Assembly: GCF_021215455.1 (NCBI RefSeq)
Contig: NZ_JAJPWV010000001.1
Location: 558,001 to 622,000, forward strand
Length of the DNA stretch: 64,000 bases
Source: Mucilaginibacter roseus
Lineage (GTDB): Bacteria > Bacteroidota > Bacteroidia > Sphingobacteriales > Sphingobacteriaceae
Direction: 5' to 3'
A program made the position numbers and the translations under genes. Below the pieces are notes generated by a model. The model had not been told where the DNA came from, made no database searches, and worked only from the letters and a program-made list of their open reading frames with translations. Below, one piece after another: positions 44,280-52,428 of this stretch; the first letter of the stretch is position 1; each line of letters opens with the position of its first letter.

Positions 44280-45443
44280 ATGATAGTTACTTTCTGGCTA
44301 AGCCTGTTTATAGTTTTTTATGCCTTTGTAGGCTATGGCATCGTGTTGTTTGGTTTAATAAAAATTAAGCGCGCGCTTAAAGGTAAACCTGTTTTGCCCG
44401 ATGTTGTAAACCTGCCAACCTGTACGCTGGTGGTTGCCGCCTACAATGAAGAGCGTTTTATTGCCGAAAAAATCCAGAATAGCCTGGAACTAAACTATCC
44501 TGAAGGTAAGTTGGAGTTTATTTTTATTACCGATGGCTCGACCGATAATACCGCCGCTATTGTTTCAACGTTTCCGCGGGTTAAACTGATGCATAAGGAC
44601 GGGCGCAGCGGTAAAATAGCTGCCGTTCACCGCGCCATGACTGAAGTAACCACCGAGGTTGTGGTTTTTACAGATGCCAATACCTTTTTAAATAAGGATG
44701 CCATTGTAAATATCTGCCGTCATTACGCCGATAAAAAGGTAGGTGCTGTGGCGGGAGAAAAACGCGTACATATTGATGAAACCGCGGATGCTACTGCAGG
44801 AGAAGGCTTTTACTGGAAATACGAATCAAAACTTAAAACCTGGGACTCAGAGCTATATTCCGTTGTAGGGGCAGCAGGGGAGTTGTTCAGCATACGCCGC
44901 GAGTTGTACGTGCCCGTACAGCCTGACACCATTCTGGATGATTTTATGATATCGCTGCTGGTTACTATTGATGGCTACCGGGTTATTTATGAGCCGGATG
45001 CTTACGCTACCGAAACCGCATCGCAAAACGTAGGTGAGGAGCTTAAACGCAAGATCAGGATAGCGGCAGGTGGCATACAGTCTATTCTCCGTTTAAAACC
45101 ACTGTTAAATCCTTTGCGCAATTTTATACTAAGCTTTCAGTACATCAGTCACCGGGTGTTACGGTGGACGGTGGTGCCCTTTTTAATGATACTCGCGCTG
45201 TTGTTAAACATAGCTATTGTAGCTCAGGGTGTATATGGTATTTACTTGCTTATATTGATAGCGCAGATAGGTTTTTATGGAATGGCGCTATTGGGCTGGA
45301 TATTGGAAGCGAGAGAAATAAAGGTGAAAATATTTTTCATTCCATACTATTTTTGCATGATGAATTACGCCGTTGTGCGTGGAATATTCCGCTACTCGGC
45401 AGGTAAACAAAGTGCGATATGGGAGAAAGCGAAGAGGCAGTAG
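44280..45443 (+). CDS. Processive-type membrane glycosyltransferase family 2
   Basis: The protein has 387 residues. An N-terminal helix (about 1-28), a GT-A domain (TLVVAAYNEERFI, FITDGSTDNTAA, VVFTDANTFLNKDA, DTILDDFMISL) and two or three C-terminal helices are visible. The motif before the helices is KRKIRIAAGG rather than Q-x-x-R-W, as in a subset of poly-GlcNAc or hyaluronan-like enzymes. It is co-transcribed with the rhamnosyltransferase-like gene. Confidence 0.85.
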   Translation: MIVTFWLSLFIVFYAFVGYGIVLFGLIKIKRALKGKPVLPDVVNLPTCTLVVAAYNEERFIAEKIQNSLELNYPEGKLEFIFITDGSTDNTAAIVSTFPRVKLMHKDGRSGKIAAVHRAMTEVTTEVVVFTDANTFLNKDAIVNICRHYADKKVGAVAGEKRVHIDETADATAGEGFYWKYESKLKTWDSELYSVVGAAGELFSIRRELYVPVQPDTILDDFMISLLVTIDGYRVIYEPDAYATETASQNVGEELKRKIRIAAGGIQSILRLKPLLNPLRNFILSFQYISHRVLRWTVVPFLMILALLLNIAIVAQGVYGIYLLILIAQIGFYGMALLGWILEAREIKVKIFFIPYYFCMMNYAVVRGIFRYSAGKQSAIWEKAKRQ

Positions 45444-45558
45444 TTTGGAGAGTAATGAGATATTAGTGGTGAGTGATCTTTAAAATTAACGATCTAACCC
45501 TGCTAATCTTAACTTGCCGCTCTTCACTCACAATTCACAACTAACCACTCACCAAAAA

Positions 45559-46173
45559 ATGTCTTTAAAAGATAAAATAAAGAATAACCCCAAGCTGAAA
45601 AAGCTGGTACACTGGATGCTGATACCGAGCGGTGAGGCGAGGCCGCGCCTTTGGGTTAAATGGTTTGTAAACCCATTTATACACAAGCGGGGCAAGGGCT
45701 CAAAGGTACGCAGCCGTACGCGTATGGATGTGCTGCCATTCAATCAGTTTCAATTGGGTGCAGGTTCAACTATTGAGGATTTTTGCACTGTAAATAACGG
45801 CGTCGGTGATGTATCAATCGGTGAAAACTCGCTGATAGGTATGGGTAATGTGATAATCGGTCCTGTGCGTATTGGCAACAATGTAATATTCGCGCAAAAT
45901 ATAGTTGCAAGCGGCTTAAATCATGAGTACCGCGATGTTAACCAACCTATCCATGCCCAAAAAATATTAGTAGCGCCTATTGTGGTTGAGGACGATTGCT
46001 GGATAGCCGCCAATTCCGTAATTACATCAGGCGTAACGATTGGCAAGCACAGTGTTGTTGCCGCAGGGGCTGTGGTTACCAAAGATATTCCGCCCTATTC
46101 GGTTGCCGTGGGTAACCCTGCCCGCGTGATTAAGCGTTACGATTTTGAATTGAACGATTGGGTTAGGGTATAA
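45559..46173 (+). CDS. Hexapeptide-repeat acyltransferase
   Basis: The protein has 204 residues from the ATG at 45559. Left-handed beta-helix repeats run through about 75-185 (IGENSLIGMGNVIIGPVRIGNNV, IAANSVITSGVTIGKHSVVAAGAVVTKD), ending in the usual VAVGNPARVIKRYD. It probably acetylates a sugar of the polymer. It is separated from the glycosyltransferase by a 115-nt gap. Confidence 0.88.
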   Translation: MSLKDKIKNNPKLKKLVHWMLIPSGEARPRLWVKWFVNPFIHKRGKGSKVRSRTRMDVLPFNQFQLGAGSTIEDFCTVNNGVGDVSIGENSLIGMGNVIIGPVRIGNNVIFAQNIVASGLNHEYRDVNQPIHAQKILVAPIVVEDDCWIAANSVITSGVTIGKHSVVAAGAVVTKDIPPYSVAVGNPARVIKRYDFELNDWVRV

Positions 46174-46612
46174 GTATAGTTGTTACATGTCCTAAATTTC
46201 TTTTGAGCGATCAGAAGAAATAAAACTAAGCGTTAGCGATCTCATGAGCACCACAAAAAATAAGCAACAGCGAATAAATTGCCGGCTTTTTAATTTTCTA
46301 TTAAGGCAGTGAATTATCAGTGCTACCCGAAAATTAAGAGGCCGGAGAAGTTGGTTATGAGTGGTCTCCCCATTTTTTTAATGATTAAAAGAGCGTGGGC
46401 CTGCCGGAAAACCGGGCCGGGAGTATGGCATGTGCGGCTGAAGGTTTTTTCCGGCTTGATGTTTGGTTACTTTGCATCTAAGGTAAAGTAACTGGCCTCT
46501 GCGGCCAAGAGCAGACCAAAGTTAATTTGAGCAAACCCTGTCAAAGTAATTTTGAAAGAGCACTTTATTACCCTACCTATGTCTTTTAGTTGATAAAAGA
46601 ATTTGAGTAGGA
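46174..46612. other. 439-nt intergenic region between convergent genes
   Basis: I find no convincing gene. A short ORF (46309-46491) has no family features. Two palindromes lie close together: GTTACTTT / AAAGTAAC (46466-46473 and 46485-46492) and TGGCC-TCTGC-GGCCA (46493-46507). It is probably a convergent 3' region that holds degenerate intergenic repeats and terminator-like hairpins. Confidence 0.5.
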
Positions 46613-47800
46613 TCAAACTTGCTCTTTTTGGAGCAACGCCGGTATGGTTTTTAATATCACACGGGCATCATTCCATAAACTGTGGTGCTCGGCGTAATAG
46701 TTGTCGAGCATCAGGCGTTCTTCTTCGCTCATTTCAGCTTTGCCACGTTTTTCAACCTGCCATAAGCCGGTAATACCCGCCGGTGCGGCAAATCGCAAAG
46801 CATATTTATCCGTAGTTAGTTTTTCTGCTTCATAAAGTGGCAGCGGACGGTTGCCCACAATGCTCATGTCGCCTTTAATAACGTTCCACAATTGTGGCAA
46901 CTCGTCAATACTGGTATTGCGTATAAAATTACCAATCTTGGTAATTCGCGGGTCATTCTTGATCTTGAAGAAAGCAGAGTCACCACCCTCACGTTTTGAG
47001 CTGATGTATTGTTTTTCGCACCAGGTAACCTTGTCGGCATGCAGCGGGAACTGGCACTTACCATATTGCGTACACTCGGCACATAAAAAGTTTGTGTTGT
47101 CGCTTGCAGATTTTTCCTGCTTGCTTTGCGCGTCAATAGTATACTGGTTAAGGTGCTTCAAGTCTTTAACGCGCTGATCTGCATTTACATACATTGAGCG
47201 GAATTTGTAAAACTTAAACACGTTATAACCTGTACCTACCCGCAATGAATAATAAAACGCGGGTCCGCGCGATTCAAGCTTAATGGCCAGGTAAATGATC
47301 AGGAACAGAGGAGACAACACCAGTAATACACCACCGGCAAAAACAATGTCGAATATGCGCTTGCCTATTGGTGTTTTCTTTGGAGCAGGTACTTTTTTAA
47401 CCAGGTTGGTTTTAAGCTTGCTCCACTGCGTAAGCGTAAAGTTGATGCGTGATTCAACGTTATCGGCCATCATTGGCTGCCAGAAAACATCCACCACGCC
47501 CGATTCAAGGGCGAGTTTACGCAGGTTAGCGCTCAGGTGATTTACCACCAAAAAAAACGGCGGCGCGTCAGCACGCGTTTTTTTGATGGCTTCAATTAAT
47601 TGTACGCCACCCGGCGCCAGTATTTCACTTTGCGAAATTACGGCAGCAATGCTGGTGCCTTTTTCAAGCGCTTCGGTAAGTTCCTGGTTATCATTAAAAC
47701 ATGTTACATCATTTACAGGCAGGTTCATGCCCTTAAAAAAGTCAACTATGTTATTGCTGCAATTAACCAGTGCAATTATGCTTCCGTTCGTGTCTGACAT
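46613..47800 (-). CDS. Initiating phosphoglycosyltransferase with N-terminal pseudo-receiver domain
   Basis: The protein has 395 residues. Residues 1-125 resemble a receiver fold, but the phospho-Asp position is replaced (AAVISQSEIL), so it is probably not phosphorylated. From about 145, the WcaJ/EpsE-like sugar transferase: KRIFDIVFAGGVLLVLSPLF (membrane), FYKFRSM, DELPQLWNV, KGDMSIVGNRP and GITGLWQV. An insert of about 40 residues has C240, C243, C249 and C261 (CAEC, then KCQF and TWCE), a possible zinc site. It starts the polymer by moving sugar-1-phosphate to undecaprenyl phosphate. A response regulator lies just upstream. Confidence 0.88.
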   Translation of the reverse strand: MSDTNGSIIALVNCSNNIVDFFKGMNLPVNDVTCFNDNQELTEALEKGTSIAAVISQSEILAPGGVQLIEAIKKTRADAPPFFLVVNHLSANLRKLALESGVVDVFWQPMMADNVESRINFTLTQWSKLKTNLVKKVPAPKKTPIGKRIFDIVFAGGVLLVLSPLFLIIYLAIKLESRGPAFYYSLRVGTGYNVFKFYKFRSMYVNADQRVKDLKHLNQYTIDAQSKQEKSASDNTNFLCAECTQYGKCQFPLHADKVTWCEKQYISSKREGGDSAFFKIKNDPRITKIGNFIRNTSIDELPQLWNVIKGDMSIVGNRPLPLYEAEKLTTDKYALRFAAPAGITGLWQVEKRGKAEMSEEERLMLDNYYAEHHSLWNDARVILKTIPALLQKEQV

Positions 47801-47824
47801 GATTAAATACCTTCCTCTATCTGT

Positions 47825-48226
47825 TTACAATGGCCTTTCAACGCGCCTTAATACTACCCTTATACGTGCGGCAAGCTCCGCAGGGTTAAAGGGTTTTACA
47901 ACAAAATCGTCTGCACCGCTATCAAGGCACTTGATTCTCTTCTCAGAGCTTTCTTCACCCGAAAGAATAATGATCGGTATCGATTTAAAGAAGTCGCTGG
48001 CCTTTACCTGTTCAATCAATTGCAAACCGGTAATTTCAGGCGTATTATAGTCGGATAAAATAAGGTTGGGAATATTGCCGTTCTGCAAAAAAGCAAGCGC
48101 CGCCATACCATTATCAGTAATTTCAACCTCATAGGTCGAGCTCAAAAACTCGTTCAGAATGATCTGCATGTACGGATCGTCCTCAACAACAAGTATTTTA
48201 ATTTTATTAGTATCAGTAAATGCCAT
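47825..48226 (-). CDS. Single-domain response regulator
   Basis: The protein has 133 residues of receiver only: LVVEDDPYMQ, the phospho-Asp in NLILSDYNTPE, ILSGEESSE and VVKPFNPAEL with the Lys. It has no output domain. It lies 24 nt upstream of the receiver-like phosphoglycosyltransferase gene in the same direction and divergent from the hybrid kinase. It may take phosphate from that kinase and act by protein contact. Confidence 0.9.
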   Translation of the reverse strand: MAFTDTNKIKILVVEDDPYMQIILNEFLSSTYEVEITDNGMAALAFLQNGNIPNLILSDYNTPEITGLQLIEQVKASDFFKSIPIIILSGEESSEKRIKCLDSGADDFVVKPFNPAELAARIRVVLRRVERPL

Positions 48227-48397
48227 AGGCTTCGCTTATTTTTTGTTTCTGTATAAAAATATCCAACGTTTAGTTATCTGCCAATTAAACTTACATTTAT
48301 TTTCTGTGTAACATTATTACGAAAAATGCAGTATATAAGTTGGTGACATATAAAATAAATATTTTCTAATACTGTTTTAAGTAATTATTAATAGCCG

Positions 48398-48428
48398 TTT
48401 TGATGTAAGTACTTTAATAGTAACTTCG
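48398..48428 (+). promoter_or_regulatory. Promoter of the hybrid kinase gene
   Basis: TTTTG (48398-48402) is followed after 18 nt by TAACTTCG (48421-48428), one mismatch to TAnnTTTG. It is about 21 nt before the ATG at 48450. Confidence 0.5.
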
Positions 48429-48449
48429 CTTAACACATTTCGTTGGTTG

Positions 48450-51242
48450 ATGAACGTATCGCACTTTTTTTTTAATGCAGAGCAGCTTGGCCGTTTGTTT
48501 CCTTATTACATATTGATAAGCAATCAGGAGCTAAAAATTGATGCCTGCGGTGCCGCGCTTAACAACTTTGTAACCCTGCCTGAGTATGGCAGTTTTGCGC
48601 AACATTTCACTATTGCCGATAAACCCGGCGATACCATCAATAATCATTACCTGTCTTCTCAGATAGGGCGGTCGCTAACACTAACCCCGGCCGGTAAACC
48701 AGGCTTATACGTACACGGGCAGCTGGAATATTTAAAAGCTACCGATCAGTATCTTTTTGCCGGTAACAGTATCACCGGCTTGCCGAACGAAAAAGCAGGC
48801 GGTGGAAGTGCTGACCCGGTGCTTAAAAACAAGCTCGATTTTTATTTTGACATACTGAATGAGATACCGGGCGAGGTTGTGGTGTTTGATACCTCGCACC
48901 GTTATATATTTATAAACCAGGCAGCCATACGTGATACAGCCTTGCGTGAGCGGATGATAGGCCTGCGCGACGAGGATTTTTGCTGGCTTACCAACCGGCC
49001 GGAAAGCCTTGCACAGGAGCGGCGCGCACACTTTAACGAGGTGATGCAATCGCATAAGCTAAAAACCTGGGAAGAAACGATCATCAACCGTTATGGCGAA
49101 GAGCTGTATAAGCTGCGCCATATGTACCCCGTGCTGGATCATCAGGGTGAGGTGAAGTTTGTGGTTGGTTACAGTTTTGACATTACCGACCGAAAACGAG
49201 CCGAGGAGCAATTGCTCATCAGCGAGAAAAAATATCGTGAACAATACAACCTGAGCCCGGCGTTGATTTACACGCATGATCTTAATGGTAATATCCTTTC
49301 CGTAAATCCGGCAATTGCCGATACGCTCGGTTTTGAGCAGGACGAAGTGAATGGCAAAAACATCGCGCAGTACCTCACCGATGAAGATGGCGCCAAACTC
49401 GAAAAGCTCTACCTGAATAAGCTAAAAGCAAAAGGCCATGCCCGCGGCGTTTTCAGGGCCATGCATCATGATGGTAAAAACACGGTTTACCTGTTTTATC
49501 AAAGTTATGTGGTGGGTGCTGATACCGACCAATCTTATATCATCGGTTTCTCGCATGATATTACCGACCGGATAAACATCGAAAAAGAGCTCCGTAAAGC
49601 TAAAAATGCTACCGAAAGTGCGGCGCAGGCTAAGGGAATTTTCCTGGCTAATTTGAGCCATGAGATACGTACACCTATGAATGGTGTGCTCGGCTTAAAT
49701 AAGTTGCTTTCAAAAACACCATTGAATGAGCAGCAACAAGGCTATGTGAAACTTATTGCCGAATCGGCAGACAGTTTATTAGCCATAGTGAATGATCTGC
49801 TCGACCTTGAAAAAATAACTTCAAACAACCTGGAATTTGAGAGCCGCCCGTATAACATCACCAATAAACTTAATCGTACACTGCAACTGTTCCAGTTAAA
49901 AGCCAGGCAAAAAAATCTGGAACTGGTGTTAAAGAATCGTCTGCCAGAGGAATTTATAGTAATAGGTGATGAATCGCGCTTTATCCAGATATTGTCAAAC
50001 CTGCTAAGTAACGCAATTAAATTTACTAAAACCGGTACCGTAACTGTTTCATCAGCAATGCTCTACAATGCTAACGATAGGGTGTTGCTTGAATTTTCGG
50101 TAGCCGATACCGGCATTGGTATCAGCGACGACCGCTTGCCTTACATATTTGATCCGTTTATGCTTACCACCTCAAATATGGTGAGGCAGCAGGGCGGTAC
50201 AGGCATGGGGCTTGCCATTGTGAAAAACCTGGTTGAAATGCAAGGTGGCCACATCAAGGTAAATAGCAAGGTAAATTCAGGTACTGAATTTACGTTCAGC
50301 CTCACCTTAAAAAAGGGCCTGGTGTACATACAGCGTTACAACGGCAACGATGGCCAGTACGATCCGGACAAGTTGAAAGGCAAACGCGTTTTGGTAGCCG
50401 AAGATGTTGAGTTGAATATGTTTCTGGTGAAAACGTTGTTAGAAAGCTGGGGGTGTGAGGTTGATTCGGCCGAAGACGGCCAAAAAGCGCTGCAAAAGGC
50501 ATCCAATAAATATTATGATGTAATACTGATGGACATCCAGATGCCCGAAATGGATGGTTTAACAGCCACGCGCCATATCAGGCAGCTTGAAAATCCGCTT
50601 TATCGTGATGTGCCTATTATTGCGCTTACAGCCAACGCGTTAAAAGGTGATGGTAAGTATTACGCCAACGCCGGCATGAATGATTGCGTTACAAAACCAT
50701 ATTCTGAAGAACATTTATACGAAAGAATAGTTGAAACTATAGCGAAGGATAAAGCACGAGGAGATAGCGCGCCTTCCTTAAACAATGCTGACAATGTTGA
50801 GAATAAAGTTATGCAGGAAGCTGCATCGCAGTTCTCAGGCGAAAAGAAATTAGAAATACCCCAAGATACCCCTATACAAGATACCCCGCTACCCATGAAC
50901 ACCACCGTTAAGTTATACGATCTTTCTATAATTGATAGTATAAGCAAGGGAAACCAGGCATTCAATAACAAGATGATCAAGATGTTCTGCGACGTAACCG
51001 CGCAGGATTTGAGTAAGATTAAAGAAGCCGCCTCAGGTGGCGATTGGCAAACTGTGGGCTCACTGGCGCATAAGCTCAAATCAACTGTTGGCAATATGGG
51101 CGTTGAGATATTGAAAGAGCCAGTACGCATGCTTGAAACCCGTACCGCTGCTAATCCCCACGCCACTGTAAACGAACTTGAAGAAAAGTTAAACCAGGTA
51201 AGCCAGCAACTTAAAGCAGATTACCCGGAAGCTTTTAATTAA
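48450..51242 (+). CDS. Hybrid sensor histidine kinase with receiver and Hpt domains
   Basis: The protein has 930 residues from the ATG at 48450. The N-terminal 120 residues begin FPYYILISNQELKIDACGAAL and look like the HNOBA-type sensor. Two PAS domains follow (about 130-250 and 260-390). HisKA has LSHEIRTPMNGVLG. HATPase has LLSNAIKFTKTG, DTGIGIS and GGTGMGLAIV. The receiver has AEDVELN and VILMDIQMPEMDG. An Hpt domain (about 825-930) has LAHKLKSTVGN. There is no membrane helix, so it is cytosolic. It is divergent from the receiver-phosphoglycosyltransferase pair. Confidence 0.9.
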   Translation: MNVSHFFFNAEQLGRLFPYYILISNQELKIDACGAALNNFVTLPEYGSFAQHFTIADKPGDTINNHYLSSQIGRSLTLTPAGKPGLYVHGQLEYLKATDQYLFAGNSITGLPNEKAGGGSADPVLKNKLDFYFDILNEIPGEVVVFDTSHRYIFINQAAIRDTALRERMIGLRDEDFCWLTNRPESLAQERRAHFNEVMQSHKLKTWEETIINRYGEELYKLRHMYPVLDHQGEVKFVVGYSFDITDRKRAEEQLLISEKKYREQYNLSPALIYTHDLNGNILSVNPAIADTLGFEQDEVNGKNIAQYLTDEDGAKLEKLYLNKLKAKGHARGVFRAMHHDGKNTVYLFYQSYVVGADTDQSYIIGFSHDITDRINIEKELRKAKNATESAAQAKGIFLANLSHEIRTPMNGVLGLNKLLSKTPLNEQQQGYVKLIAESADSLLAIVNDLLDLEKITSNNLEFESRPYNITNKLNRTLQLFQLKARQKNLELVLKNRLPEEFIVIGDESRFIQILSNLLSNAIKFTKTGTVTVSSAMLYNANDRVLLEFSVADTGIGISDDRLPYIFDPFMLTTSNMVRQQGGTGMGLAIVKNLVEMQGGHIKVNSKVNSGTEFTFSLTLKKGLVYIQRYNGNDGQYDPDKLKGKRVLVAEDVELNMFLVKTLLESWGCEVDSAEDGQKALQKASNKYYDVILMDIQMPEMDGLTATRHIRQLENPLYRDVPIIALTANALKGDGKYYANAGMNDCVTKPYSEEHLYERIVETIAKDKARGDSAPSLNNADNVENKVMQEAASQFSGEKKLEIPQDTPIQDTPLPMNTTVKLYDLSIIDSISKGNQAFNNKMIKMFCDVTAQDLSKIKEAASGGDWQTVGSLAHKLKSTVGNMGVEILKEPVRMLETRTAANPHATVNELEEKLNQVSQQLKADYPEAFN

Positions 51243-51248
51243 CCCGTA

Positions 51249-52058
51249 TTATTTGATATTTAAAACGCGTTTAAGGCGTTTCCAGGTGCCTTTCCACAGG
51301 CCGCCGTCAATTTGTATGCGCCTGTCCGTTGTCCAAACAATTGCTTTTGAGGCTGATACCCGGTGCATTTTACCAAAGCCTTTGCGGGTTAGCTTCAGGG
51401 CCAGATAACCGTCCTCGTTAGTGCCGGGAGGGTGGTTAAAGCCATCAACCTGAAGGCCCTGTTCTTTACGGAAGCCGGAGTTGAAACCATAAACGTTTAC
51501 AGCTTCGCTTTTAAATTTGGTATTGTAAAAGCGGCTTAGTTCGGCAAACCACTCGTAAAAATAATAAGTTACGCGGCCAGTGCTCCCAATGGGGATAAAA
51601 GAAAATATGCCGTAGGTGATGGCCACATTGTTATTAGTGACAAGCGGCTTAACCATTTCCTCAATCCAATCCTTAGGGTAGATAGTGTCGGCATCGGCAT
51701 TTAAAATGTATTTGCCACGGGCCTGCCCAAGCCCGCAGTTACGGGCGGGGGTAATGCCCTGTGTAGTTTCAAGCACATAATTAACGCCGCAGTTTTTAAT
51801 AAGCTGCTCGGTAGCATCTTTAGAGTTGTTGTTTACCACCAGTATTTCAACCGGCCACTGGGTGCTGTTGTTGCATAATGATGCCAGTGTTTGAACAATG
51901 TTCTCTTCCTCATTATAAGCGGGCATCACCACCGAAATTAACGGTTCAGTATCCTTTGAAAGCTGTTTATACGCCGCGCGGATACGCTCAAAGTTTTCGG
52001 CAGAGTGATCTTTTACCAGGTATTGCGTTATGTATGATGGTATAAAAACTGATTTCAT
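51249..52058 (-). CDS. Glycosyltransferase family 2
   Basis: The protein has 269 residues. GT-A motifs are SVVMPAYNEEENIVQTLASL, EILVVNNNSKDAT, GITPARNCGLGQARGKYILNADADTIYPKDW and a C-terminal NEDGYLALKL. It is soluble or membrane-associated by a hydrophobic patch near 160. It is read toward the hybrid kinase gene. It is the last sugar gene of the locus. Confidence 0.85.
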   Translation of the reverse strand: MKSVFIPSYITQYLVKDHSAENFERIRAAYKQLSKDTEPLISVVMPAYNEEENIVQTLASLCNNSTQWPVEILVVNNNSKDATEQLIKNCGVNYVLETTQGITPARNCGLGQARGKYILNADADTIYPKDWIEEMVKPLVTNNNVAITYGIFSFIPIGSTGRVTYYFYEWFAELSRFYNTKFKSEAVNVYGFNSGFRKEQGLQVDGFNHPPGTNEDGYLALKLTRKGFGKMHRVSASKAIVWTTDRRIQIDGGLWKGTWKRLKRVLNIK

Positions 52059-52151
52059 TTACGGGGCAAAGGTTACATTATGAATATAAGCGCTTATACG
52101 CTTCTTTTTAAAATAAGATACATAGGCGCTTACATCACCTTAAAACCGGCA

Positions 52152-52424
52152 TTAATATTCAGTGAATACCTCGTCCGGGTAGCACCACAGCCAGCGTTCG
52201 CCCGGCTCGGCCGAGGCAATTACCGGGTGCTGCGAGCGGTGGTAATGCTTGGTCATATGTTTATACGGCGAAGCATCACAGCATAGCGTAATACCACAAG
52301 TTTGGCAGGTACGCAGGTGCACCCACGTACCGCCGTTTTTTATGCATTCATCGCAAACATATTCGTCGCCAATGGTAACTTGTATTATAGCGCTGATGTG
52401 GCTGCATGTTGTTGGTTGATCCAT
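52152..52424 (-). CDS. UBP-type zinc finger protein
   Basis: The protein has 90 residues from the ATG at 52424. The zinc ligands are C7, H9, C24, C27, C40, C43, C48 and the His set H56, H60, H62, H66 (CSH, CDECI, CQTCG, KHMTKHYHRSQHP), as in the zf-UBP fold. In eukaryotes this fold binds free ubiquitin C-termini; bacterial members have no known partner. It lies 4 nt downstream of the receiver-oxidoreductase gene and is probably in one operon with the kinase gene. Confidence 0.85.
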   Translation of the reverse strand: MDQPTTCSHISAIIQVTIGDEYVCDECIKNGGTWVHLRTCQTCGITLCCDASPYKHMTKHYHRSQHPVIASAEPGERWLWCYPDEVFTEY

Positions 52425-52428
52425 GATG

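Noticed and set aside
46309..46491. 60-codon ORF in the intergenic gap of the polysaccharide locus
   Set aside because: It has no family features or signal, and it covers palindromic repeat sequence. It is more likely a chance ORF.
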